From Ammoniphilus resinae (GTDB taxonomy: Bacteria; Bacillota; Bacilli; Aneurinibacillales; RAOX-1), in NCBI RefSeq assembly GCF_017873965.1, contig NZ_JAGGKT010000005.1:62001-126000 (forward strand): a stretch of DNA of 64,000 nt, read 5' to 3'. Positions 26,203 through 34,538 of this stretch are shown one piece after another. The number at the start of each line of letters is the position of its first letter. The stretch's first letter is position 1. Below the pieces are notes generated by a model. The model worked only from the letters and a program-made list of their open reading frames with translations. It was not told the DNA's origin and searched no databases. A program made the translations under genes and the position numbers.

Positions 26203-26886
26203 TCAATCCCATCTCTCCTCAACGGGAAGTTCGTGCTGTTTGTATACGACCTCATCGAACAGATTGGGGGAGATAATTGGTTTATTGGGTTCAGGCACTT
26301 GCTGTTGTTGGGGCTGCGGATTGATGAAAGATGATGGGTGCATCATTTTTAGTTCCTGCAGTAATAGGTTTTGCTCGGCCAGCTGTTTTTGAAAGGGGTA
26401 CAGAATTTGCTCCAGTTCGCCAACGGTCACCGGTTTGGCTTGTTTCGTCAGTTCGTAGCCAAGTTCTCCGCTGATTTCGATGGTTGCTGTTTTCACATCG
26501 GCAAAAGAGGTAATCCCCTTTTCCCGCAATTTGGCTTCCAATTGGTCCACAGTCAGGCGCAGTTTTTTTAGGTTTTTATGTTGTACAGTGCCGTTTCGGA
26601 TGACGAGGGAGGCTTTTCCCATGATCCATTTTTCCAGGGTGTCATATTTCAGGGAAAGAAATTGTACGAGTATTAATAGGGATACAAAAATGCACAAAAT
26701 AATAATTGTCTTCATCACGCCATGATCGGGCATTGCGTGTCCGATCATCGACGCCATCGCCAGCAGGGTGATAATTTCTAGTCCGGTCATTTCTCCTACG
26801 GTCTTCTTTCCGAGGATTCGGATCAGCACAAAACCCACGGACAGCATCACAATTGCGTGCCAAATAAAATTCATCCGTTCTTCCAC
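26203..26886 (-). CDS. DUF421 membrane protein (YetF-like)
   Basis: A 227-residue protein with three N-terminal membrane helices, the family motif LGKKTVGEMTGLEIITLLAMASMIGHAMPD at about residues 25-54 (split here only for description), and a cytoplasmic DUF421 domain (LRLTVDQLEAKLREKGI, VKTATIEISGELGYEL). A proline/glutamine-rich tail follows. Many Bacillota have several such proteins; some are linked to spore formation. GTG 26886 and ATG 26874 are both possible starts. It is divergent from the SulP gene. Confidence 0.9.
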   Translation of the reverse strand: MEERMNFIWHAIVMLSVGFVLIRILGKKTVGEMTGLEIITLLAMASMIGHAMPDHGVMKTIIILCIFVSLLILVQFLSLKYDTLEKWIMGKASLVIRNGTVQHKNLKKLRLTVDQLEAKLREKGITSFADVKTATIEISGELGYELTKQAKPVTVGELEQILYPFQKQLAEQNLLLQELKMMHPSSFINPQPQQQQVPEPNKPIISPNLFDEVVYKQHELPVEERWD

Positions 26887-27065
26887 CCCTTTCCTGAGAA
26901 CATTTTCCTTTTCTATCGTGTCTCGAATGCCTCAAAAACATACAGCAATAACCCTTTTCCCATGCTTTAATTATCATCACTAAGATGGTGTTTAAATTAT
27001 ATTTGTATTATGTTATATTCAAATATACAGAGATACAAAAATAAAACAGTGGAGAAGGATGGTTC

Positions 27066-28823
27066 ATGCGGGAGAAATGGTTTTTTACGGGGAGATATCG
27101 CGGGTACTCTTTACACGGCTTTCAAAAGGATCTGTTGTCAGGGCTTGTCGTGGGGGTGATCGCAATCCCATTGGGGATGGCGTTTGCCATTGCCTCAGGA
27201 GTGAAACCTGAGTACGGGATCTACACCACGATTATTGCCGGGATCCTGATCTCACTTTGCGGCGGGTCCAAATTTCAAATTGGTGGCCCGACGGGTGCGT
27301 TTATTCCAATTTTGCTTGGCGTTGTATTGACCTACGGGTATGAAAATCTTTTAATCGCTGGGTTTATGGCCGGGATTATTTTGATCTTAATGGGGATTTT
27401 CAAAATGGGATCCTTGATCAAATTTATTCCAAAGCCAGTTACGATTGGGTTTACATCAGGAATCGCGGTGATTATTTTTTCCGGTCAAATTGCAAACTTC
27501 CTAGGCCTTACCGGCGTAAAAAGCCACGAATGGTTCCTGCTCAATATCCAGGAGATCATTGTCCATTTTCATACCATAAGTGTTTACAGTGTACTCACAG
27601 CAGGAATTTGTCTTGTCACGCTCATCCTGACACCCAAGTTCGCGCCAAAAGTGCCAGGTCCACTGATCGGTTTGCTGCTTTCAACCATTGTGGCATCTGT
27701 GTTTTATCCCACTCATGTAGCAACCATCGGTTCCACCTTTGGTGATATTCCCAGTACCCTGCCAAAATTTGCACTGCCTGAGATCACCATAGAAAAGGTC
27801 GTGCAGTTGATTCAACCCGCTTTTGTGATTGCCATCCTTGGGGCGATTGAATCGTTATTGTCTGCGGTGGTTGCCGATGGCATGACGAATAGCCGCCATC
27901 ATAGCAACCGGGAGTTGGTCGGTCAAGGAATTGCCAACGTCATCACTCCCCTATTCGGCGGAATCCCAGCTACAGGGGCGATTGCGAGAACCGCAACGAA
28001 TATTAAAAATGGAGCGGTATCCCCGATGTCCGGGATTGTGCATGGGGTCATGGTGCTGTTTGTTTTGCTTCTGTTTGCTCCTTATGCCTCAAGTATCCCG
28101 CTTGCCAGCATGGCGCCGATTCTGATGGTCGTCGCCTGGAATATGAGTGAACGACATGTATTCATGCACCTGTTGAAAACCAAAACTGCAGACTCACTCG
28201 TGCTCGTTGTCACCTTTTTGCTCACGGTGTTGGTCAACTTGACGGTTGCCGTTGAAGTGGGGTTGGTGCTGGCTGTCGTACTATTTACCAAACAGATGAG
28301 CGAATTGTTAGTCGCGGCCAAAGCCCTGCCGAATCCGCAGGATAAACAACAACGAATCGCGACCCACATGGTCACAGATTCCCGTGATTGTCCGCAAATC
28401 AGTATTTATAATGTCGAAGGTCCCTTGTTTTTTGGTGCAGCGCAAACATTCGAGCAGTCGATCATGTCTGCAATTAACTATAAACCGCGCGTCCTGTTTT
28501 TGCGCATGGGAAAAGTGCCTTTTATGGATACCACCGGGGCATCACATCTAATTAGTATTATTCGGGATTTCTCGAAGCACGGAACCATCGTAATATCCGG
28601 GGTGAAGCCACAACCGAAAAGTGTGTTGAAAAAAATGGGCGTTTATGAGTTGATCGGTGAAGATCACTTTTTCGAGCATTCTGGTGAAGCCTTAAACTTT
28701 GCACTCCAACATCTTAATAGAGAGAAATGCTTGGGCTGCAAACATTTTGCTTTTCGGGAATGCACTTCCCTCTCAGGTGCTTTTGACTCTCGTCCAGAAG
28801 TGAGGGAACCGATCACGCGTTGA
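27066..28823 (+). CDS. SulP-family anion transporter with STAS domain and Cys-containing tail
   Basis: A 585-residue inorganic anion transporter, probably for sulfate, bicarbonate or a related anion. The sulfate_transp region (about 10-400) has the usual GIPLGMAFAIASG-like and FGGIPATGAIARTATN segments; the cytoplasmic STAS domain lies at about 435-545 (VPFMDTTGASHL). The C-terminal 30 residues add CLGCKHFAFREC, a small cysteine cluster not typical of the family, perhaps a metal or redox sensor. It overlaps the frame of an ArsR-type regulator. ATG with GGAGAAGG upstream. Confidence 0.93.
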   Translation: MREKWFFTGRYRGYSLHGFQKDLLSGLVVGVIAIPLGMAFAIASGVKPEYGIYTTIIAGILISLCGGSKFQIGGPTGAFIPILLGVVLTYGYENLLIAGFMAGIILILMGIFKMGSLIKFIPKPVTIGFTSGIAVIIFSGQIANFLGLTGVKSHEWFLLNIQEIIVHFHTISVYSVLTAGICLVTLILTPKFAPKVPGPLIGLLLSTIVASVFYPTHVATIGSTFGDIPSTLPKFALPEITIEKVVQLIQPAFVIAILGAIESLLSAVVADGMTNSRHHSNRELVGQGIANVITPLFGGIPATGAIARTATNIKNGAVSPMSGIVHGVMVLFVLLLFAPYASSIPLASMAPILMVVAWNMSERHVFMHLLKTKTADSLVLVVTFLLTVLVNLTVAVEVGLVLAVVLFTKQMSELLVAAKALPNPQDKQQRIATHMVTDSRDCPQISIYNVEGPLFFGAAQTFEQSIMSAINYKPRVLFLRMGKVPFMDTTGASHLISIIRDFSKHGTIVISGVKPQPKSVLKKMGVYELIGEDHFFEHSGEALNFALQHLNREKCLGCKHFAFRECTSLSGAFDSRPEVREPITR

Positions 28824-28840
28824 AAGGAGGGCCGGTCAAG

Positions 28841-29203
28841 TTGAATGCGGAACTTCAGCAGTTTAAAGCTAATTTTTTCAAAGCGCTCGCACACCCATTA
28901 CGGATTCGAATTCTGGAATTGTTGGCCGATGGCGACAAGAACGTCAATGAAATTCAGAGTCACGTTGGCAGTGAAGGGTCAGCAGTATCCCAGCAACTAA
29001 CGATCTTACGGGCTAAAAATATCGTCACCGGGTCCAAAGATGGCAATCGCGTGATTTACTCCTTGCGAGATCCAATGATTATTGAATTAATGCGGGTAAC
29101 CCAACAAATTTTCAATAATCACCTGGTCGACACGATTGCCGTGTTAAGCAGTAACAAAGGAGTGCGAATCCCATCGACGAGAGTGATGAGGGAAAGGGAG
29201 TAA
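28841..29203 (+). CDS. ArsR-family transcriptional regulator without cysteines
   Basis: A 120-residue winged-helix repressor: ALAHPLRIRILELLADGDKNV, then the recognition helix region SAVSQQLTILRAKNIV and a beta wing (GNRVIYSLRD). I start it at TTG 28841, ten bases after a perfect AAAGGAGG; the longer frame overlaps the SulP stop. It has no cysteine at all, so it cannot use the classic Cys metal site of ArsR or SmtB and must respond to another signal. Co-transcription with SulP suggests it controls anion uptake. Confidence 0.9.
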   Translation: MNAELQQFKANFFKALAHPLRIRILELLADGDKNVNEIQSHVGSEGSAVSQQLTILRAKNIVTGSKDGNRVIYSLRDPMIIELMRVTQQIFNNHLVDTIAVLSSNKGVRIPSTRVMRERE

Positions 29204-29432
29204 GGGAGGGTGCTGGTATGCCGGGGATTGTAGAGAGTTAGTTAATCGACTAATTAAGTGCATTCCGCTCAAGGTGGTCTGATAGGTGGGCACAATCCTA
29301 TTTCTTTTTGGTGATTTGTGACCATTCTCCCTTTGATTCAGAATGTCCTCAGGTACTGGTGAGCGAACGCTTTTTTATTGCCGACCTATGACCATTCTCC
29401 CATTGACTCATGAAAAGCTAATATTCTCACGT

Positions 29433-29460
29433 TTGTTTCTAGTTCTATTCGTGATATAAT
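29433..29460 (+). promoter_or_regulatory. Promoter of the antisense RNA
   Basis: TTGTTT, 16-base spacer, perfect TATAAT (29455-29460). Transcription should start near 29467, reading right into the toxin mRNA region. Confidence 0.7.
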
Positions 29461-29466
29461 GGAGAT

Positions 29467-29604
29467 ACTAAAAAGAGCTACAGATGCGCTAACACCTGTA
29501 GCCAGATGTACAAATCGATTCCCTAAAGGGATCGGCCCATATTTTAATTAAAGGGAATGGACCTCCAATGGCTGTGTGGGCTCAAGGGAGGTCTACTTCT
29601 TTTT
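29467..29604 (+). ncRNA. Probable antisense antitoxin RNA (type I toxin-antitoxin)
   Basis: Starting just after a good promoter, this roughly 138-base RNA would end at a hairpin (GACCTCC 29560-29566 with GGAGGTC 29587-29593) followed by TACTTCTTTTT, a proper terminator. It is fully antisense to the 3' untranslated region and last codons of the minus-strand 35-residue hydrophobic peptide. This is the arrangement of TxpA/RatA and BsrG/SR4 in Bacillus. Not experimentally shown; the boundaries are predictions from promoter and terminator. Confidence 0.6.
29469..29502 (-). terminator. Terminator of the toxin mRNA
   Basis: On the minus strand GCTACAG, a 12-base loop, CTGTAGC, then TCTTTTTA. It lies at the start of the predicted antisense RNA, so the two transcripts overlap by about 135 bases. 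Confidence 0.7.
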
Positions 29605-29700
29605 GCTCAGTGCCACAATTGCAACAATTAAAGTGGCTAGTCCTACTATTAATGCTGCCGCTGAAATAGCAATCATCATTGTATCAGCTACTGAGACCAT
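29593..29700 (-). CDS. Small hydrophobic holin-like peptide, probable type I toxin
   Basis: A 35-residue peptide: short N-terminus (MVSVADTM), a single strongly hydrophobic helix rich in Ala, Ile, Leu and Val (about residues 8-31), and a basic tail SKKK. This is the shape of Bacillus type I toxins of the TxpA/BsrG or holin-like-toxin group, which insert in the cell membrane. A perfect AAGGAGG lies ten bases before the ATG and an extended -10 (TGCTATACT) about 70 bases upstream. An antisense RNA gene overlaps its 3' end. The toxin role is inferred from form and layout, not from recognised sequence identity. Confidence 0.65.
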   Translation of the reverse strand: MVSVADTMMIAISAAALIVGLATLIVAIVALSKKK

Positions 29701-29775
29701 CTAGCACTCACCTCCTTCCATAGGAATGAGGGAGCCGACCACCCTTGAACGGGCCTATTCGTTTGTACATTTTAG

Positions 29776-29784
29776 AGTATAGCA
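29776..29784 (-). promoter_or_regulatory. Extended -10 promoter of the toxin gene
   Basis: Reads TGCTATACT on the minus strand; the -35 region is weak. Expected transcript start near 29769. Confidence 0.5.
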
Positions 29785-29974
29785 TAATTTGGTAAATAAG
29801 TACATGTGTTCTGTTTCGCTTTAGAATAAGAGATGTTTTTACCCTTATCCCCCCTCCCCGCAGAAAGAAAGGCCTCTGTTTTCACCACATAGGCAGTAAC
29901 CTAACCTAAAACAACTGAATACTCTATGGAAGAGATTTTACTTAACGGAAATGTTTTCTATGGAGGACGAACAA

Positions 29975-31270
29975 ATGCAAATCCATGTAATTAGACCAGG
30001 GGAGTCATTATGGGGTATATCCCAAGCTTATAGCATTCCCCTTAACCAATTGGTAACGGCTAATGAAGTTCCAAACCCAAACAACTTGGTTGTTGGGCAA
30101 ACCCTTGTCATTCCGATTTGGGGAAGCTACCATTGGGTGGCACCCGGCGAGAGCTTGTACACGATCAGCAGAAGGTACAATACAACGGTCCAAGAAATCC
30201 TGCGCATTAATAACATCTCAAACCCCAGTCAGATCCCTGTAGGACTTCGCCTCTATATTCCCCAAAAAGCAAGACCAACCAAAGATGTCGGGGCATATAT
30301 CGATCCGAGGATGGGGGTGGCAACCCCACAGGTCGTCGATAATGTGGGTGACCATTTAACTTTTCTCAATATCTTTAGCTATGCCTTCAACCGGGATGGC
30401 AGCTTGACCCCTGTCAACGACCAACCATTTATTAATGCCGCATACAGGCACCGGGTTGCACCGCTCATGGTGCTAACCAATTTTGAAAATGGCATGTTCA
30501 GTCAAGAACTAGCTACAACGCTCTTGACCAACGACGCTTTACAGGATCAAGTACTTGATGCAGCGATACAGGTGATGGAGCAAAAAGGATATCTCGGTTT
30601 GGATTTTGACTTTGAATATTTGGGAGCAGAAAATCGGGAGAGGTATAACCAATTTTTACGAAAAGCGAGAGCTCGCTTGAAACCAAGAGGCTATTTTCTT
30701 TCCACCGCATTAGCACCCAAAATCAGTTCCGAACAAACAGGTGTATTATATGAGGGACACGATTATGCGGCACATGGGCAAATCGTCGATTTCATTTTCT
30801 TTATGACCTATGAGTGGGGCTGGTCTGGTGGACCTCCGATGGCGGTATCCCCGATTAACCAGGTACGTCGGGTTTTAGAGTATGCGGTTTCCGTTGTCCC
30901 CCGAAACAAGGTCATGATGGGGATTCCATTATACGGGTACGACTGGACCCTGCCTTATGTACAGGGCGGGCAGCGGGCACGATCCATCAGTCCGCAACAA
31001 GCCATTGAATTAGCTGCACGATACGGTGTCGCAATCAGCTATGACCCCGTTTCCCAAGCTCCGTTCTTCCGTTATGTCGATGAACAGGGACGGACCCACG
31101 AAGTTTGGTTTGAAGATGCCAGAAGCATTCAAGCGAAATTCAATTTAGTAAAAGAATTGGGGATCCGTGGATTTTTCTATTGGGTATTAGGGCATGAATT
31201 CCCGCAAAATTGGCTGCTGATCGAAGACAACTTTGTCGTTCGAAAACGCGTTGCACCTGCACAAACATAG
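29975..31270 (+). CDS. LysM-LysM-GH18 peptidoglycan hydrolase (SleL/YaaH-like)
   Basis: A 431-residue wall enzyme. Two LysM repeats come first (IHVIRPGESLWGISQAY and YHWVAPGESLYTISRRY starting near residues 3 and 50), each binding peptidoglycan. A glycosyl hydrolase 18 domain follows (about 100-425) with the catalytic motif LDFDFEYL, whose last Glu is the proton donor. This matches spore cortex-fragment lytic N-acetylglucosaminidases, used in germination. No signal peptide, as usual for these spore-coat-loaded enzymes. Start at ATG 29975, eight bases after GGAGG; the ATG at 29951 has no RBS. Confidence 0.93.
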   Translation: MQIHVIRPGESLWGISQAYSIPLNQLVTANEVPNPNNLVVGQTLVIPIWGSYHWVAPGESLYTISRRYNTTVQEILRINNISNPSQIPVGLRLYIPQKARPTKDVGAYIDPRMGVATPQVVDNVGDHLTFLNIFSYAFNRDGSLTPVNDQPFINAAYRHRVAPLMVLTNFENGMFSQELATTLLTNDALQDQVLDAAIQVMEQKGYLGLDFDFEYLGAENRERYNQFLRKARARLKPRGYFLSTALAPKISSEQTGVLYEGHDYAAHGQIVDFIFFMTYEWGWSGGPPMAVSPINQVRRVLEYAVSVVPRNKVMMGIPLYGYDWTLPYVQGGQRARSISPQQAIELAARYGVAISYDPVSQAPFFRYVDEQGRTHEVWFEDARSIQAKFNLVKELGIRGFFYWVLGHEFPQNWLLIEDNFVVRKRVAPAQT

Positions 31271-31338
31271 GAAACGTATAAAACTTTGCGTATGTCCATA
31301 ACCTTTATCTATAGATCATGAGAAAGGTGGACCACCCG

Positions 31339-31485
31339 ATGCAGCCCAACTCCAACACTGATTTCTCACCGGCCCATTTGACGGCAGAGCAGATACAGAG
31401 GATTAAGAATTTGGAAAGTGAATTGCGCAATCAGGCCAATGAAAATATAGTTTTAATCGCGTATGAATCAGAGAATAAAGGCTGA
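31339..31485 (+). CDS. 48-residue protein of unknown function
   Basis: A short acidic/polar protein (begins MQPNSNTDFS) with one predicted helix containing LTAEQIQRIKNLESELRN. AGAAAGGTGG lies seven to ten bases upstream of the ATG and a perfect terminator overlaps the stop, so it is a real gene of its own or the tail of the GH18 transcript. No hydrophobic segment. I do not recognise the family; small proteins like this are frequent next to spore genes in Bacillales. Confidence 0.65.
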   Translation: MQPNSNTDFSPAHLTAEQIQRIKNLESELRNQANENIVLIAYESENKG

Positions 31486-31508
31486 TCCCTTAGGATCAGC
31501 CTTTTTCC
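31478..31508. terminator. Bidirectional terminator
   Basis: An 11-pair perfect stem (AAGGCTGATCC with GGATCAGCCTT) around CTTA, with T-runs on both sides. It serves the 48-residue gene and the convergent dctP. Confidence 0.92.
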
Positions 31509-31509
31509 T

Positions 31510-32592
31510 TTACTTTACCGCCTGGATGCGGCGAATAATATCTCCGTACTCTTTGTCATACTTTTGATAGACCTCCTGTGAGGCCTTTAGGAAGGCATCG
31601 AAATCGACCTCGTCTTCGGTAACTATTTCCATTCCCGCCTTTTTCACGACATCCAAGTACTCTTCATTCTTCTTGTGGATAAACTCACGTTCGTAGTCGC
31701 GTGCTTCGGCTGCAGCTTCTAGGAAGACTTTTTGCAATTCTGGTGAGAAACTATCAAATTTGGTTTTCGTGATGATGAATAAAGCAGGGTTGTAGAAATG
31801 TCCCGACAGGGTTAGATACTTTTGGACTTCGTAAAATTTACTCGGAACGATAATGTTCAGAGGATTTTCCTGTCCGTCAACAACGCCTTGCTGCATGGAG
31901 GTAAATAATTCTGTAAACGACATCGGTGTAGGGGCTGCGCCGAAGGCGGTGAAGCTTTCCATATGGATCTTGTTTTCCATGGTGCGGATCTTGATTCCTT
32001 GGAGATCCTCCGGTTTCTTAATTGGTTGCTTGTTGTTGGTGATATTTCGGAACCCATTTTCTGCCCAAGCAAGCACTTTAATTCCTGACTTGTCCAATTC
32101 ACCCGCCACTTCGTCACCAATTTCGCCATCTAGCACTTTGTAGGCATGGTCGCGATCACGGAATAAAAAGGGAAAGTCAAATGCATTGGAAATCGGTGTG
32201 AAATTCCCCAGTGGTCCAGTCGAAGCCAGCATCATGTCGATCGTTCCAAGCTGCACAGCTTCCATCATCTCTCGCTCTCCACCAAGTTCCCCTGATGGGT
32301 GAATCTCGATCGTGACTTTTCCGCCGGTTGCCTTTTCAACGAGTTCCTTGAATTTCTGGGTTCCTTGCTGATAAGGAGAATCCTGCGAATTGGCCTGGAT
32401 ATGGCCCATGACAATTTTCATTTCTTCAAACTGCGATTCACTGCTGCTTGGGCTTGGCTCACTTTTCGGTTGGCTGCTTGGTTCTGGTTGCTTGGGTTCT
32501 GCATTCGTTTGTGTTCCTGATCCCCCACAACCCGCAAGCACTCCTGCAGACAAGGCAGCAACGAGTGAAAGGCTTAACCATTTATTGGACAT
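31510..32592 (-). CDS. dctP: TRAP transporter substrate-binding lipoprotein, orphan
   Basis: A 360-residue DctP-type extracytoplasmic binding protein. Signal MSNKWLSLSLVAALSAG is followed by lipobox LAGC (Cys22) and a long Pro/Ser/Glu linker. Family segments include GNFTPISNAFDFPFLFRD and LQGIKIRTMENKIHMES, with the Arg of KIRTMEN likely gripping the substrate carboxylate. Strong RBS and a terminator after the stop. No dctQ or dctM adjoins. The dctQM pair at 846-2693 lacks a binding protein, so the two may work together. It follows an AHL-lactonase-like gene on the same strand. Confidence 0.92.
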   Translation of the reverse strand: MSNKWLSLSLVAALSAGVLAGCGGSGTQTNAEPKQPEPSSQPKSEPSPSSSESQFEEMKIVMGHIQANSQDSPYQQGTQKFKELVEKATGGKVTIEIHPSGELGGEREMMEAVQLGTIDMMLASTGPLGNFTPISNAFDFPFLFRDRDHAYKVLDGEIGDEVAGELDKSGIKVLAWAENGFRNITNNKQPIKKPEDLQGIKIRTMENKIHMESFTAFGAAPTPMSFTELFTSMQQGVVDGQENPLNIIVPSKFYEVQKYLTLSGHFYNPALFIITKTKFDSFSPELQKVFLEAAAEARDYEREFIHKKNEEYLDVVKKAGMEIVTEDEVDFDAFLKASQEVYQKYDKEYGDIIRRIQAVK

Positions 32593-32616
32593 GTTTTCCC
32601 CTCTTTTCTTAAATGT

Positions 32617-33396
32617 TTAGGCAATCCGTACAACAATTCCTTCAAGTTCTGCCGTTGCCGGCGGGAATTTCTCCATTACCAGTGGATCATGGCCAGGGAT
32701 AATCAATTCAGGAATCGTCAGCTTGCGTACAATCTCAAAAGAGTCATACATCTCGGCCAAATTCCCCACAACGGAAAAAGGTCGGTCCTCCTGTATATTT
32801 CGGTAAAAATGGGTCGCATCCGCAGCCAGGACCACTTTTCCCTTCTCTGTTTCTACCGTTACGACCTGCAACCCGGCCGAATGTCCGCCTGTTTTGGTCA
32901 CTGTGATTCCTGGAAGAATCTCCTCGCTGCCATTCACGAAATGAACCATTCCTTTAAAATTTTCTTTCACGAGGTAAACCACATCATCTACTTCCACCAA
33001 GTGGTTGAAGCCATATTTGGAGGCATACTTCCCGGTCCAGAAGCTCATTTCTGACTCCTGCACGACAAATTTGGCCTGCGGGAATTTCTCCGAGTTTCCA
33101 ACGTGATCGTAGTGCATATGCGAAACGACGACATGGGACACATCTGCCGGGTCGATTCCTATTTGAGGCAGGACGCTTACTGGACAGCGGAAGAAGGTTC
33201 GTCCTCTTTGATTCGCAACCGTTTCATTAAATCCCGTATCGACGACAACTACGTTTTTCCCGTTAACCGCCACCCAAATATAGTAATCTAGCGGCATCGA
33301 GTCATCCTCGTGGGGATCACTGGGACCGTAGAAGTTTTCTCTGCTTTTTGCTTCACGTGTAGCGTATTTGATTGCGTATACTTGCCAATTTTTCAT
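32617..33396 (-). CDS. Metallo-beta-lactamase-fold hydrolase, AHL-lactonase-like (paralogue 2)
   Basis: A 259-residue zinc hydrolase with the motif HMHYDH (His93, His95, Asp97, His98), further ligands in TKTGGHSAG and AADATHFY, and a final IPGHDPL motif typical of the AHL-lactonase family. AAGGAGGT RBS. It lies between a LacI regulator/CoA-transferase/lyase group and the orphan DctP on the same strand, so it may open a lactone to the hydroxy-acid that the CoA enzymes then use. The substrate is inferred from context only. Confidence 0.88.
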   Translation of the reverse strand: MKNWQVYAIKYATREAKSRENFYGPSDPHEDDSMPLDYYIWVAVNGKNVVVVDTGFNETVANQRGRTFFRCPVSVLPQIGIDPADVSHVVVSHMHYDHVGNSEKFPQAKFVVQESEMSFWTGKYASKYGFNHLVEVDDVVYLVKENFKGMVHFVNGSEEILPGITVTKTGGHSAGLQVVTVETEKGKVVLAADATHFYRNIQEDRPFSVVGNLAEMYDSFEIVRKLTIPELIIPGHDPLVMEKFPPATAELEGIVVRIA

Positions 33397-33479
33397 GAGT
33401 TGACCTCCTTTTATCTATGAAAATGGGATAGTTTCTTTGCCTTCTGATCAGAAGGGATAGGGTTTACGGGACCGGGTTT

Positions 33480-33506
33480 CAATAAGCGGAGAAAATCCGG
33501 TTAATC
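33480..33506. repeat. Dispersed AAGCGGAG/CCGGTTAAT hairpin repeat, single copy
   Basis: AATAAGCGGAG, AAAA, TCCGGTTAATC: the clearest copy of the family seen at 2914-3110. It covers the stop codon of the LacI gene. Confidence 0.7.
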
Positions 33507-34538
33507 CCCCAAGCCCCCACAGGACCGCCGCACAATCAGCGATGGCTCTAGCTCCATCGTTTCCGCCGCCAGTTGAACCTTCTGCTCCTTCGCGCGGATT
33601 CGCTCGATCAGCCGTTTCACCGCGGCTTTGCCCATTTCATAGGCTGGTTGAACAATCGTGGTGAGCGGCGGGTCGAGGTGTTTGGACCATTCGGTTTCAT
33701 CGTATCCGACCACGCCGATCTGCTCGGGAACCCGATATCCTGACTCCTTTAACGATTCCAAAATATCCAAGGTCAGCATATTGTTTGTGGAAAGGATCGC
33801 ATTCGGCCGCTCCTGCGCTTCGAGCAGCACCTGCATCTCTCGCCTACAATCCTCCCGGTTCGTGACGATTTTGATCCAGTCCTCCCGCACCTCGATCCTA
33901 TTGGCGCGTAATGCTTTCAAATATCCTTCAATCCGCTCCAGTCGGGGACTAATTCCCTCAGGCGGATAGAGAAAGACGGCAATCCGCCTCCGCTCCAATC
34001 CGACCAAATGATCTACCGCCAGGGACACGCCCTTGATGTTATCCACAACGATCGTGTCTGCTTGGATGTCCTGCACCTTTCGATTAAGAAAAACATAGGG
34101 CACGTGGTAGGCTTCAAGCGACTGGAAGACGGGATTCTGACCTAAGGAAGGGTTAATGATTAGACCATCGAGCTGTCGCATCAGAAAACCTTTGACATTT
34201 TCCTCTTCCCGCGCCAGATTGTCCCGCGAGTTGACGATCATCAGACTGTACCCTTCCTCCTGGCAAAGATCCTCGATCCCTTCTAGCACCTTCATCCAAA
34301 AGGGGTTTTGCAGATTGGATAAGATAACCCCTATGGTACTGGTCTTCATTTGTTTCAAGCCTTTGGCAAGGGCATTGGGTCGGTAATCTAGTTCGCGGAT
34401 CGCCTGGAAAACCTTCTGCCGCTTTTCCTCCGTGATATGATGATAGTTTTGGTTCATCACCCGCGACACCGTCGATTTGGAAACCCCTGCTTTTTTTGCC
34501 ACATCCTCTATCGTTACACGCATCTTCAAATCTCTCAC
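33501..34538 (-). CDS. LacI-family transcriptional regulator
   Basis: A 345-residue repressor. The N-terminal helix-turn-helix and hinge are clear (VTIEDVAKKAGVSKSTVSRVMNQ, then PNALAKGLKQMKT), followed by a periplasmic-binding-like effector domain (DETEWSKHLDPPLTTIVQP). The start is either the GTG at 34538, which overlaps the lyase stop as GTGA, or the ATG five codons later. It is the last gene of a CoA-transferase, lyase, regulator unit. Two palindromes just upstream of that unit (36607-36632) are the probable operators. Confidence 0.92.
   Translation of the reverse strand: MRDLKMRVTIEDVAKKAGVSKSTVSRVMNQNYHHITEEKRQKVFQAIRELDYRPNALAKGLKQMKTSTIGVILSNLQNPFWMKVLEGIEDLCQEEGYSLMIVNSRDNLAREEENVKGFLMRQLDGLIINPSLGQNPVFQSLEAYHVPYVFLNRKVQDIQADTIVVDNIKGVSLAVDHLVGLERRRIAVFLYPPEGISPRLERIEGYLKALRANRIEVREDWIKIVTNREDCRREMQVLLEAQERPNAILSTNNMLTLDILESLKESGYRVPEQIGVVGYDETEWSKHLDPPLTTIVQPAYEMGKAAVKRLIERIRAKEQKVQLAAETMELEPSLIVRRSCGGLGD

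Noticed and set aside
29321-29420. Repeated ACCATTCTCCC segments 70 bases apart
   Set aside because: Only two short copies with a spacing unlike the 52- or 21-base arrays; not enough to call an element.
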